Shown: positions 42,001 to 52,731, counted from the stretch's first letter. The stretch is DNA of 64,000 bases from Lineus longissimus (GCF_910592395.1 NC_088313.1:11878937-11942936); one strand, 5' to 3'. Numbers and translations are program-made. Notes: generated by a model not told the origin, from the letters alone.

Positions 42001-44830
42001 ATTTATCAGAATAATTGAAGAGTCATGAAACTATATGATTACTACAAACCTAATGCAAATCTAAAACATTCATACGGGCTGGTTTTGCGAATAGATGGAT
42101 ACCTTTGTTTACAAAATGATGTCACTCTGACGTCACGCATAACTTAAAAGATACTTCGTTGCTATAGTTCATCATTATCCCACTGTAGCGCAATGTCTGT
42201 TTAGTTCCACCCCTAGCTGAAAGGTGGGGCAGCCTGATTTGGATCGTGGGATATGTACGTTATAAGCCACTAATACCAATCGTAGATATACCACTATTGT
42301 TTGCGGAGAATGCACTGACAAGGGACAAGCTATTCAGAAATGTAAAGGTTTGTGTGAGAGTAAGGTTCTGCCAAGTCTACAGCCGCTGGAACAGGGGTAT
42401 GCATGAAATGACGTCGCGTCATTTTTGGAGGCAGGTAGGCCTGGCCTCCGCACCGGCTAGTGAGACCTGTAGCGCGTGCGTTTGAGTTAGTGCGCATGCG
42501 CTTTCTACGGAAAATAGAAATGGCCTGTGTTGTGGACGAGTGGTTTCAGGTTTCACGGTAGGATTTTGTCATGGAAACGGGAAATTAGACATTGAGACCA
42601 ATGTACTTTCAAGATTATTGCATTATAAATGGGACCAGACCGTCGACAGCTTCCTACACCCCATGATATTGACGAAATCGTCGTCGAAACGGGCAGCCCC
42701 GGACCGATCATGTTGGTGCGCATGCGTACTACGGAAAAGTTAGCAGACGGAAAATCTTTTGCGGAGTTCAAAGCACGATTTCTTCGCGGAAAGAGAAAAA
42801 TAATCTCTGGCAGCGATGCAGATTGTTGTTTAATGCATTTCGATTCGCCTCAGGGTATCGTCGCACTTTGATTCGGCCCTGTTTTGACGAAATCTCCAAC
42901 GGAACAGCGGCTAGTCTGCGTAAACATCATCGCGTCCCGCTGAATTGTTTTGGAAAAAGAAAATCTCTCCCCAGGTAAATTGCTGTGCATTGGCGTATAA
43001 GATTCGCGTGCAAATATTTCACCTGGGCGTGGAGGTTTTCTGGTTCCGGGTCAAGTTTTTTTCGTTGACGGTATACACGCACTCTCTAACCATTAAGCTC
43101 GCTCAAGATCTCCCTATAAATTGTGAAATGTTTCCGCCGACTCAAAATCAAATTTCTCATCAAAAATTGTATAAAGTTTGGCGTGGATGCAGCCCACAAA
43201 TGATTTCATAAACATATATGATTATTGATAGTAATAGCGCTATTGATTACATGTGCAAAGATAATAACTTAACGGGGAAAATTCGCCTCAAAACACGGCC
43301 ATTCCGCCGTGATGATTTTAGATATGCGAAACCAGAATTGCATTGTTGAGACATTGTTGGCAATGAAATAGGACAATTTCGTTGAGATAGTTTTTGGCAC
43401 GGATCGTTGATTTTCATCACTTAGGTTCCGTCTAACACCTCAGAAATCCCACTCGTGTGGTTTGTGTAAGGAATACCCTATCACTATTTAGTTCTTTAGC
43501 GAGAACTTACCCAAATGATTCAATTTCTAGTCCTATATATGCATTTATCCAGGGAGCTCTCACACAGCACACCGGTTTAATCGATACCATCCTTTAATTG
43601 CTGCATTGCATTTCGAAATTTTCCTAATACCAGTTACAGTAATAACACCACCTGCTTCCAGTATGTTGTCCATGTATTGTAATACTTCACAGGTGTTGCA
43701 ACCTGTTCAATGCCTATTCACAAGGTACAAAGACGTATATGCGATTTTACGAAGCATACTACGGTTCTGGTTTAGTAGAAAAGTCTGTGAGATGGACATA
43801 ATCAATGAATCCCAGAAGTATATTATCCTTTATTGATACATCTTATTGTTATATCAATACTTTTGTAAACACTTAATCTAATAACTAAAATTTTTACCTT
43901 CAATCACAGATTATTGTGTTTTGAATACCTCAGAATAATTAAAGTATTTAATTGTAGGACGCCTCAAAAATAACAGCATCATTGTTTTACCGTAATTTTG
44001 TTTTAAATTTGCCACTTATGAATTTTGGATTAAAAGCCCGGGACCAAGAACAAAACAACATCGACAGTTCGATTCAGGAATATCATCCCACATCTGCATG
44101 ATTGTTTTGTTAGCAGATTTGGCTAGTAGTGTGGTCAGATACTTAATTAGCTCCCGTTGATGTGACGTCATCACTATGTTTGAGTGCGTAGGTTTCACAA
44201 ATGAGTTACGTGTAAATATTTTAACATAGAAAATAAGCCATCTGTTCTGTATTCATTATTATTACACTTTTGATGAATGTTATATTAAACTATCTAGCCT
44301 AGAATAATATCCAAACATTTCGTAATATATACTTCGCACTGACTGGGACCACTGTTGTGTAGCAAACACCGCTGTGTTGGGTGTGGCTCATGTCTTCGGC
44401 GCTTACCGCGGCCCGCGAGGAATCGATTTTTAGTTATTTTCGTTAGATTTGGAATGGGACAACTTGCAGAGATTTCTTGCTTTTGTTCACATATTATAAC
44501 AGTTATTTGTATAAGTTAAGGTCCCTCTTCTTGAGATGAGTGTCAAAGGAGTCGCCTGTGGCAGAATCACAGTGCGTTTGTGTAATGTAAAGTTAATGTT
44601 TGTAGAAGTAATTCAATATTTGCTGCGGCCATTGTGTAGTGTAAATGCAGACCATGTGCGTTGCTATTTGGGGGTGTGGTTGCGCCCACCATTCTTGCTA
44701 TCTAAGGCATGATTTCAACGTTGTCAGGTCACCAACATTATGTAAGACTATCTGTCTCAATCTATCAGATTTTTATGGACCAGTCGTGATGATTTGTAAG
44801 GTGATTTGGGTCGGTTTGGTAGTTTAATCA
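42001..44830. other. Intergenic; shared 153-bp module and NRF1-like sites
   Basis: 42319-42472 is nearly identical to 55281-55432. TGCGCATGCGCTT (42500) and GTGCGCATGCGTAC (42717) match the palindromic NRF1 binding consensus. An 80-codon frame at 42629-42871 has no recognisable domain. The rest to 44830 shows no supported gene. Confidence 0.5.
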
Positions 44831-45051
44831 TGTAACGCCAGGTGGCAGCACCTGCTGAAGACGTCTTGGAAGACAGTCACAACCTGTCTTCTCCACTTTG
44901 GAGACTAGTACCAGTTTAACTTTGTCTGACAATGTTCGTGTCATTTCATTTCAGTTTACGTTCAATTTTGAGGTCAATAAAGCGTTCAGCATATTCGGAA
45001 CCACACTGGTTATTGGTTCATTGATCAAGAACGTGGATGGAGACCGTTACA
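44831..45051. repeat. Possible solo LTR, 221 bp
   Basis: Starts TGTAACGCCAGG and ends ACCGTTACA, so the ends are short inverted repeats TGTAACG/CGTTACA with TG...CA termini. An AATAAA lies at 44976. Size and layout fit a small gypsy-type LTR, but the flanking 5-mers (AATCA and ACCGC) differ, so a target duplication is not seen. Confidence 0.35.
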
Positions 45052-45250
45052 ACCGCCATTAGTCGATATTTGGGTATGATGACGTCATTACAGTAATAAT
45101 AGAAGTAAAACTGGATACCGTCACTGTAGTTTACAACAATGTCCATCGGTCCCTATTGTTGGGCTGTTGTGTTGCTCCACCGACGCGCGTTTCTGCCCCT
45201 GATGTCATTCAAACTGTGAACTTCGAACAAGACAGATGCAAGTTAACCCC

Positions 45251-45298
45251 AGCCACCCTGATGAAGCCTAGAGGGGCAGAAACGCGCGTCGGTGGAGC
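45251..45298 (+). ncRNA. Hammerhead ribozyme motif 1 (minimal type I)
   Basis: Stem I strands CCACC (45253-45257) and GGTGG (45291-45295) pair fully. Core CTGATGA is at 45258-45264. Stem II GCCT/GGGC closes an AGAG loop, next to an A-A mismatch. GAAAC is at 45279-45283, loop GCGC, then GTC at 45288-45290, where cleavage would follow the C. The very short stem III (AC/GT) is typical of minimal hammerheads in Penelope-like elements and animal retrozymes. Self-cleavage would produce unit-length RNA. The mismatch at the base of stem II is the main doubt. Confidence 0.65.
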
Positions 45299-45586
45299 AA
45301 CACAACAGCCCAACAATAGGGACCGATGGACATTGTTGTAAACTACAGTGACGGTATCCAGTTTTACTTCTACTATTCCGATTTTATTGTCTGGTCCGTG
45401 TGTATCATCGGTTGATCCTGTACTCCTCAACATGTGCCATTTGGACAGCCCACCTGCTTGACTACAACAGAATGTTTCAACAACAGAGTCGCAACAAAGT
45501 CTATAACGTCACAACGTCATTGAGAAACCACCCCTGAGTCATGATGTCACTGTGAACTTCGAACAAGACAGATGCAAGTCAACCCC

Positions 45587-45634
45587 AGCCACCCTGATGA
45601 AGCCTAGAGGGGCAGAAACGCGCGTCGGTGGAGC
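45587..45634 (+). ncRNA. Hammerhead ribozyme motif 2
   Basis: Identical to motif 1 over the whole ribozyme: CTGATGA at 45594-45600, GAAAC at 45615-45619, GTC at 45624-45626, stem I CCACC/GGTGG. The two motifs are 336 bp apart, so two cuts would release a 336-nt RNA. A third, half-length copy (GAAAC side only) lies in the inverted left arm near 45165-45200. Confidence 0.65.
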
Positions 45635-45835
45635 AACACAACAGCCCAACAATAGGGACCGATGGACATTGTTGTGAACTACAGTGACGGTATCCAGTTT
45701 TACTTCTACTATTCCGTCATTACAGTAATAACCAATCAGACGTTAGCAATAATATGGGTCATAAGCCCCTAGTAATTCATCAATAACGTCTCGTTGAGTT
45801 ATTAACATTGAAAAATGTTTCGGAATGAACATTAT

Positions 45836-45978
45836 ACAAATAGTGGATGTTTGGGAGTCCGATATGGAATTTTGATGGACGAAGAAATGTCATGGCGGAC
45901 GAGGCTTTGCGAGTCCGCCATGACATTTCTGAGTCCAGCAAAATTCCATATTGGACGACCTTAAACATCCACTATTTG
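45836..45978. mobile_element. Hairpin MITE, about 140 bp
   Basis: The left arm (AAATAGTGGATGTTT, then GAGTCCGATATGGAATTTTG, then GAAATGTCATGGCGGAC) is mirrored at 45902-45978 (GTCCGCCATGACATTTC, CAAAATTCCATATTGGAC, AAACATCCACTATTT). The arms are about 62 bp with a 13-bp loop. Confidence 0.8.
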
Positions 45979-46549
45979 CTATATTATGCAACCAAATGTC
46001 TTGGCAAAGAAATCAATCCAAAGGAAAATAATGAAACAATTTGTTTTTAATGAAATTGGATTAAAACCTTTTAGAATCCGTTACGACATTTTTTTGGATC
46101 CGTTATTGCTTTTTTGGATCCGATACGATGGGATGACTTGAAATCACATGATGTGAATCGAGTTACGCTATTGGCCAAGAACATTTGGTAGCATAATATT
46201 GTGTCATGTCTCATGATCAATTATTGATATTGCGCATGCCTGCTCGTGACTTCAATTCTGGTTGAAAATGAGAATTTTGGTACAGACATTTTTGACACGT
46301 CTTACAAGATTCATGGTCGTGCAAAACGTACATTAGCCAACGTGCTGAAATTTACGCACAATATATTATTCATATTAGATACTTTCTGTGCGTCCATGTC
46401 TCAGTTATGCAACTTTAAAAGATGAAAAAGATTACACGTAAAAACGAGTGATGATTTCGCTACCTCGAGCGAATCATTCGGCGCAGAATTGAAAGATTAT
46501 GCGATATTGTTGTTAATTAAAGATAAAAATTTTGTTATTTATGCAAATT
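45979..46549. other. Non-coding spacer
   Basis: No gene. Three T-run plus GGATCCG phrases (TTTTTTTGGATCCG-like) occur at 46072-46128. Otherwise unremarkable AT-rich DNA. Confidence 0.5.
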
Positions 46550-46759
46550 CACTTTGCCATACAAAAATGTTCATGAACATAAAACATATATTTACAAAAA
46601 TACAGCATGGCACAGTAGGACAGTAAATAGGCTAAAGCCTTTAATTTACTGCCCTTAAAAGACAACAATAGCGTTGATAAAGCACAATAAGTTAAGTTGG
46701 AGGACACAGAGCACAGCGACAAAAGCTTGTCCAAGTGCATGTGTTCTGTACATTAAAAG

Positions 46760-47219
46760 AAGAAACTTGCTTAGATTTGTAAAGGTCCATCCACGACCAT
46801 GCGTTTGAAACATTCATGTTTGAACTACTTTTAGCTTTAAATGGCAACTAGTTCCAGGGCTTTACAGTACGATTAAAAAAAAAGCATAAAACGTTTCGGT
46901 GCGACACAACGGACTTTTTTGAAGTATGTGATCACCTCTTCTAGTATAAAAAGTAACACAAGACTCAACTAAATTTAACACTAAATTTACCGGTTAGGCA
47001 GTTGTGTACAAAATACTGGTCTAAAATCTCGCGTCTGAACGAAAGGTGAAATTTTAATTCTAGAAGCCTGGCGAGGTAATCCTTTTCGTTACCTAACATA
47101 TGCCAACTGGCACGAGGTTGGACCACTTCGAGACGACACAGGTTCCGCCTTGAGGAGTTGTCCCATTCAACCGAGCAGAATTCAAGTTTACTGCGTACTA
47201 CACTATTATACATAAACAA
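46760..47219 (-). pseudogene. CR1-like LINE ORF2, C-terminal part
   Basis: MYNSVVRSKLEFCSVEWDNS, then RRNLCRLEVVQPRASW and LARLLELKFHLSFRREILDQ match the conserved end of CR1/L2-group ORF2 (a VRPxLEYCSxVW-like motif and a LxxLxxRRxxxD segment). After a frameshift, a PWNQLPF-like phrase (46860-46840) marks the usual last motif. No protein product expected. Confidence 0.7.
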
Positions 47220-47400
47220 TATTTGAGCAATTGCCTGTGATTCTTCTTACCGCATACCATGCCCTAAACGTACTACTTGCGGCCAAGGTCTTTTACATGA
47301 ATAACCCTCTTAAGGAGAGAGCCACGAAAGTTTTATTGAAAAATGATAGGGTTAACCTTACGTATTAAAGAAATCACATGACATGTGGCGATGTTGAAAT

Positions 47401-48295
47401 TCAGCTCCAGCTCATTAGACTGTCGAGATCACCTTGCAAGTCCATACAATCGGTCAAACTGGTAATTGTTCTATAACATTTCGCATCATTGGCGAACAGA
47501 GCAGACTCAGTCCGACTGTTTACAACAGACGGCAAGTCATTTATAAACAAGATAACTAACAGTGGGCCCAAAATGGAACACATGGGCACCCCAGAAATAA
47601 CAGGCAAAAGAGAAGATTCTGCTCCATCGATGATCACTCTTTGCTGTCGGCCCTCCAAATAGGACCTGAACCACTCTAAAAGTTGACCGTGAAAACCGAA
47701 TGAACGTAACTTATTACATAAAAGGTTGTGCAGCACGGAATCAAACGCCTTGGAGAAGTCTAGGAACAGGACGTCAACCTGTCCACCACCGTTCAGAACA
47801 CTACCTATTTTGTGAAGTACTTCAGTCAGCTGTATACCATTTGAACAGCCCTTACAAAAACCATGCTGGGCTGGATTCAACAAAGGCTTATTAAAAGGGT
47901 ATATACTATTAGAGACACCTCTCCATCACCTTAGACACAGCAGAGAGGAGAGTGATTCCACGACAGTTCGTAACCGACTCTCTGTCCTTTTTCTTAAAAA
48001 CCGGAATAACATTAGCAGTTTTCCACTCGGATGGTACGACACCAAGTTGTAAAGACATATTCAAAACAAAACAAAGTGATTCGCTCAAAACATCAGAGCA
48101 AGACTTCAAGACGCGAGGTGAAATGTTATCAGGGCCACAAGCTTTTGTGGCATCTAGTTTACCTACCGTTTCAACATCCTGCATGAAAATTGCATACAAC
48201 CCAGATGTTGACTCTCGAACTGTTTTATATCAGGATACACAACCGGCACGGAGTGCGCGAACGAGGAGTAGAAGTATTGGTAAAATAACTTAGCC
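47401..48295 (-). pseudogene. CR1-like LINE reverse transcriptase
   Basis: From 48295: LFYQYFYSSFA, then LDATKACGPDNISPRVLKSC, GVVPSEWKTANVIPVFKKKD, ITLLSAVSKVMERCL, a frameshift near 47905, then NPAQHGFCKGCSNGIQLTEV, VLFLDFSKAFDSVLHNLL (first Asp), ISGVPMCSILGPLLVILFIND (split over two blocks), and ALFANDAKCYRTI. The last motif is normally FADD, so the second catalytic Asp is Asn: inactive. This would be the target-primed reverse transcriptase of the LINE. Confidence 0.85.
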
Positions 48296-48559
48296 TAAAG
48301 GTGACATTCCACGTGAGAGAAAGTGTCGACATTTTCTCTCAGTGACTGTCGACATAAATATATTTAATCCATTCACGTGCGAGAAAATCGTACTGACAGT
48401 TACTATCGGAGAGATGATTTCTAGCTATCGCGAGTTTCTCTCGGGAGAATGTTTCCGTAGCTTCTTCCACGTGAGAGTAAAACTGTCAGAAAACAGCCAT
48501 CGGACGGTCATTGATCCCTCCACGTGCGAGTTAGGCCTATTGGGAAAGGTATTTAGTAT

Positions 48560-49294
48560 GATGCCTTCGAAGAGAGCGGAGGGAGCAGCCGCGGCTGCGG
48601 TGTACATTATTCTACAAAAAAAGAGGAAGCACAAGATCTGGGCTCACAAGTGACTGATGAGAAGAGAAACCTATGGGGCTTATCATGCTCTTCAGCAGGA
48701 ATTACTCCTTGAAGATCCGAATTTTCGTTCATTGATGTTGGATGTAATGGCAGGGTTGCAGACGGAGGAGTTTTCGCGAAATGCTCATTGGCTGTGGGTC
48801 TCGAGAACAAAACGCTTCATTTACCGCCCCCGGAAGTTCTCCCACGACGAAACCGCAAGGTACCGTACGTTATAGTAGCCGATGATGCATTTCCACTTCG
48901 TGAGAACATAATGAAACCGTACCCGTTACGTAATATCCCGAGAGCGATGCTTATTTTCAACTACAGGTTGTCAAGAGCAAGACGAATTGTCGAAAATGCT
49001 TTCGGACTGCTGTCCAGTGTTTTTCGAGTCTTTCGAAAGCCAATACCAGTAGGGCCGGAAAAAACGGAAACAATAGTGTTGGCGTCGTGCGGATTACACA
49101 ACTTTATGATATCAAAGAAAGCCTCCCGTCATAGGTATGCTCCGCGTCGCATACCTGGTTCTTGGCGAAAAGAGGGTATGCCCAAAAATAACCTGCTGGA
49201 AATCACCATGCGCTCACTGCTACAGCAATCGGAGATGAATTACGGGATTACTTCCTATCTCCACAAGGAGAAGTTCCTTGGCAGTATGGATTGA
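48560..49294 (+). pseudogene. Harbinger nuclease copy 2 with internal deletion
   Basis: ATG near 48560 starts MPSKRAEGAAAAAVYIILQK and KKRKHKIWAHK, then a TGA (48653), and LMRRETYGAYHALQQELLLE. Near 48725 it jumps to the catalytic exon (MLDV-GCNGRVADGGVF region in a second frame), so the helix-turn-helix segment and the first catalytic Asp (IDGKH) are lost. The second Asp remains in VIVADDAFPLRENIMKPYPL and the Glu in RLSRARRIVENAFGLLSSVF. It ends at 49294. Cannot be active. Confidence 0.85.
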
Positions 49295-49375
49295 TGTAAT
49301 GATGCTAAAAGATGACAGTTTCATAAGCAAATGCAAACATAATGTATGAAAAAATATGAAATAAAAATGCAGCGC

Positions 49376-49744
49376 TTACCAAATTTGTTGTTGAATTTCT
49401 TCCTTGCATTCCTCCCTAAATGAACACGAGCACTTGAAAGAACGGCCATTTTGACACGTAGTTTTCATCAGTGCCTTGCCCTGACTTTTTTTCCCCATCT
49501 TCTTTATCTCAGCTGAGTACTGATTTCGGAGGTTGTGTATCTTCCGTTGGTATTCTATAACATCTCTATCCAGAACTGCCCCAATTTCTTTCCACGCCAA
49601 CGCCTTCTTTCCCCTGTCTCTGTAGAGATTAGATTGCACATCCCATAGGCACGGGTTGCCCTCATACACAGCTATCAGTTGGAGTCGTTCCTCTTTGCTT
49701 GCTTCCATGTTGCTGGTAGCTATGCATATGCGCCAAATGACCAA
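49376..49744 (-). CDS. MADF-domain accessory protein, Harbinger copy 2
   Basis: From ATG 49708 or 49744, the MADF domain reads ERLQLIAVYEGNPCLWDVQS, then YRDRGKKALAWKEIGAVLD, MHNLRNQYSAE-like (KIHNLRNQYSAEIKKMGKKS), then WxxxF-like GRSFKCSCSFREE. A second exon with a BESS end, present in the first Harbinger, is not seen here. Open frame but within a defective element; function would be DNA binding. Confidence 0.6.
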   Translation of the reverse strand: MVIWRICIATSNMEASKEERLQLIAVYEGNPCLWDVQSNLYRDRGKKALAWKEIGAVLDRDVIEYQRKIHNLRNQYSAEIKKMGKKSQGKALMKTTCQNGRSFKCSCSFREECKEEIQQQIW

Positions 49745-50009
49745 TGCATTGAATACTTGCTGGAAGTTTATTGCAAAATAGAACCAGTCCTATTCACTGA
49801 GAGCACTATCTGACTTAACAAAAAGTGTCCGAAATGACCTACCTTTGGTCCGTCCACATGACATAAGATCGCCCAGCTATACACTTCTGACATTTATTGA
49901 TCGCTCTCGGACAGCTGCTCGCAGCGTCTTGTCCACATGCGACTTGGTGTCTGAGAGTGTCTGAGAGTGAACTTCTGAGAGAAAACTCTCACGTGGAATG
50001 TCGCCTTTA

Positions 50010-50150
50010 GAGTTGCACACTGTTGCGCACTGCACATCCAACTTCACAGTAGGAGGAACCGAGTTAGACTTAGCCTTTGCATGATAAAATGACCAAAACT
50101 TTTTAGGTATGAAACTAATTTCTTCACCCAATGAAGAAACATGTAATTTT
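50010..50150 (-). pseudogene. CR1-like LINE ORF2, pre-RT segment
   Basis: SRQIKITCSSLGEEISFIPK and KFWSFYHAKAKSNSVPPT form the standard region between endonuclease and RT (compare the NPKKFWSYxxSK motif). It lies between two insertions and connects in frame, across the Harbinger, to the RT at 48295. Confidence 0.75.
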
Positions 50151-50219
50151 TATTTGTCGCGAGTTCTTCTTCTTCTTCAGCGTTCAACCTGCCTAAGTAA
50201 AACTATAACCTCAGTCATG

Positions 50220-50985
50220 TGGCGGAGATGAAGCGGCTTGTCACCCGAAGGTCCGGCTGTGTTCCCCACAGCTTTTCTTCGACCTTCGTGTCTTTAGACC
50301 AGAATCTATCTCGTAAATCCTGGTACAGGGGACAGTCCTGTAGGATGTGCGTTGGTGTTTGCACTGCTGTCTGGCATTACCATTCTGCTGTGTCTCTTAC
50401 TCCTATACGTTTAAGATGCCCACGTAGGCCACAGTGGCCTGTTCTTAGACGGTAGAAAGTAGTAGCGTCTTTTCGGTCAAGTAGCCACAGCTGATCTGAT
50501 TGGGGGTGGTGGTTTCCCTGGATTTTCTTCCAGTCATTTCTGCATTTCTGCTTCAGGAGTGTTGTTATTTCTCTGTATGACTGCTTCCCATTTGGCTGGA
50601 TCTGTAGGCTTCCTTCTTTTGCTAGTTGGTCAGCCCTTTCATTTCCAGGTATTCCACAGTGGACGAGAATCCATTGCAAGACCACGTGGTGGTTACTGGT
50701 GAGATCTTGGAGGTGTTCTTTCAGATATTTGATGTCTGACTCGATGTTTTTTTATGTTAGGGCTTGGAGTGTGGACAGTGAGTCTGTTAGAATGGCTATC
50801 AGTGGTGATGTCATTTGAGACTGTGCTAGATGTTTCGCGGCAGTTGTTATAACTAGCACCTCTGCTTTGAAGTTGCTGCAGTATTTTTCTCAAGGGACGG
50901 AGAGGGTTGAGCTTTCTCCACAAGGGTATCTTATGTAGATTCCACGTCCTCCGTTTTTCACTGCGCTTTCAGCTGATCCGTCCGT
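50220..50985 (-). pseudogene. I-like LINE RNase H and C-terminal domain
   Basis: TDGSAESAVKNGGRGIYIR (first catalytic Asp), FKAEVLVITTAAKHLAQSQM (Glu), LIAILTDSLSTLQAL (Asp), a stop near 50755, then VVLQWILVHCGIPGNERADQ (last catalytic Asp in the usual HxGIxGNExAD motif) and LAKEGSLQI. A tail with FYRLRTGHCGLRGHLKRIGV and cysteine residues follows (the gag-knuckle-like CCHC end of I-like elements). Confidence 0.8.
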
Positions 50986-51930
50986 GTAGGCTGTGTCCAT
51001 CTGTCATGTGGGTATTGCCGGTCAATATGTTCCATGGTGAGAGCTTTTTGGATATCCGGTAGTTGGATCCCCTTGCTTCTCAGGTCTGGTACTGAAGGTT
51101 GGATTTCCACTCGGAGCTCTTGCTGGGACCACGCTGTTGGCTGCAGGTTTTCAACTTGATTTCCTGGCTGAAGCAATTCAGAAGCCGAATCTTGTAGACT
51201 CTTAGTCAGATGGTTTTGACTTTTGCGTTTTAGACGGTTCTTGGGCGCTTCCTCAGGCTTGGGGTGAAGAGGGTGACTTGGAAGGCGTCTGATTTTCTCC
51301 CCATGGATGAGGATTTTCTGGTTCCTCCTGTGTTCCAGGGGTTCGATGCCAGCCGTCCTTTCCATGTCAGCAATCCAGGTCGACTTCATAGCTCCTAGGT
51401 TTATCCTCAGGCCGAAGTTCTGTACTTTGTCGAGTTTTGCTTTGTTTGTTTTGGCGGTTGTTGCCCAGCTTTGAGAAGCATACTCCATAACTGGTCTAAC
51501 AGATCCTGTGTAGACCTGCTTGAGTATCCTGGCGTTAGCGCCCCAGCCGGTTCCCGCAAGCTTCTTCATCAGGGCTAATCGTTTGATTGCTCTGTCTCTG
51601 ACTGACTCGACTTGTGTCTTCCATGTCATCCTGGAGTCATGTTTGATGCCAATGAAGGTGGGGTTGTCTTCTTTGGGAATGACCTGGTCTCCTATCTTGA
51701 GTGTGATGTTTTTATTTTTTGTAGATAGGCTGAAAAGGGTGGCACAGGTTTTCGTCTTGCTTGTTTCTTGTCCCCAATCATCTGCCCAGGTGTCGACGTT
51801 ATTCACAGTTTCTTGAATGCGTTTTGTGGCAGTGCTTGTGTATAGAGTTGTACTCCTGACAGAGAAGTCATCCGCATGTAAGGTGTTGGAGACGCTTGGG
51901 GGTACGCATTCAGTGAGATCGTCTATGTAG
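50958..51930 (-). pseudogene. I-like LINE RT, C-terminal half and linker
   Basis: Begins YIDDLTECVPPSVSNTLHAD with the catalytic ADD box (HADDF), a frameshift near 51840, then NNVDTWADDWGQETSKTKTC, FIGIKHDSRMTWKTQVESVR, VYTGSVRPVMEYASQSWATT and a proline-rich linker to the RNase H. Active-site residues are retained, unlike the CR1-like LINE around it. Confidence 0.8.
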
Positions 51931-51932
51931 AC

Positions 51933-52517
51933 TTGGGGGTGACTATTTCGAAGTCCTTAGATCCATCTGCTCACATAGCCGAAGTTGTTGGGAGTGCTAC
52001 ACGTGTCTGCTTCACCATTGAGAGGACAATGGCTCACTTGACGCCAGAGACGGGTAAGCTTCTGTTTTCCAGTCTAGTCAGACTAATCATAGAGTATGGT
52101 GCTATTAGTTGGAACCCATGGAAAGTGAAAGATATTGAGAGTGTGGAGAAAGTTCAAAGACGATTCACCAAGATGATACCAGCTCTCAGGGACATGCCAT
52201 ACAAGCAGAGGTTAAAGGAAATAAATTTATTCTCGCTTCGCCACAGGAGACGGAGAGGTGATATGATAAACCTGTACAAACTATTTGAACAAGATCACCA
52301 ATTGCTCATACGTTACTTACAAAATCAACTAGCGGGAACCAGGGGTCATACAAGGAAATTAAAGAAAGCCAGAGCAAGGACTAATATTCGTAAATATTCT
52401 TTCTTCTTAAGGACTGTGGATGATTGGAACGCGCTACCAAATTCGGTTGTCACTTCCGGTAACATCAAATGTAATCTCGATAGGCACTGGGAAGGAGACG
52501 ACACCAGATATGAATAA
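51933..52517 (+). pseudogene. LINE 3 ORF2 C-terminal fragment
   Basis: Open frame of about 194 codons: GVTISKSLDPSAHIAEVVGS, then ETGKLLFSSLVRLIIEYGAI and SWNPWKVKDIESVEKVQRRF, KQRLKEINLFSLRHRRRRGD, and WNALPNSVVTSGNIKCNLDR. These are the final conserved motifs of CR1-group ORF2. No stop codons, so a young insertion, but it lacks the endonuclease and RT core because of 5' truncation. Confidence 0.85.
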
Positions 52518-52731
52518 GCTGACGAAGGATTGTACATACATGTATCTCATTTGCACGCACGCCGGCAGTTAGGAAATTTTCGTTTTCGTTTGGTTCTTCA
52601 TAGACACTTGCTCAGCACAAAATGACTTAAGTTTGTTACCAGTTAAGGCGCCCGCACGCGTATTCCATAGTCGTAAAGACCAAACATGGTTAAAATGCGA
52701 AGAAGATGATGATGATGATGATAGACAAGGA
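51933..52731 (+). mobile_element. LINE 3: 3' end of a CR1-like LINE, inserted in the I-like RT
   Basis: Flanked by the 5-bp direct repeat TAGAC (51928-51932 and 52732-52736). Removing the insert restores the RT sequence FLVY followed by IDDL. It ends in a (GAT)n tail (52705-52731), as CR1/L2-type LINEs end in short microsatellites. It is 5'-truncated and on the opposite strand to its host. Confidence 0.85.

Larger units (their letters stand above)
45100..45714. mobile_element. Foldback retroelement carrying hammerhead motifs (Penelope/retrozyme-like)
   Basis: It is flanked by an exact 17-bp direct repeat CGTCATTACAGTAATAA (45083-45099 and 45715-45731), read as the target-site duplication. 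A 105-bp segment at about 45100-45200 is the near-perfect inverted complement of 45276-45390, forming a large hairpin. The same segment recurs in direct orientation at 45612-45714. Two copies of TGTGAACTTCGAACAAGACA precede hammerhead-like motifs. No protein is encoded. Partly inverted, tandem, ribozyme-bearing copies with long TSDs fit remnants of Penelope-like or retrozyme retrotransposition. Confidence 0.7.
48299..50006. mobile_element. PIF-Harbinger copy 2, internally deleted
   Basis: TIRs AGGTGACATTCCACGTGAGAG (48299) and its complement with one or two mismatches (ending 50006). Flanking triplets are TAA (48296) and TTA (50007). It encodes a shortened nuclease on plus and a MADF protein on minus, relatives of those in 5942-14633 but clearly diverged in sequence. 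It interrupts ORF2 of the CR1-like LINE between pre-RT and RT. Confidence 0.85.

Noticed and set aside
42629-42871. 80-codon ORF in CpG-rich DNA
   Set aside because: Open on both strands, no known motif, no splice support. Kept only as part of the intergenic description.
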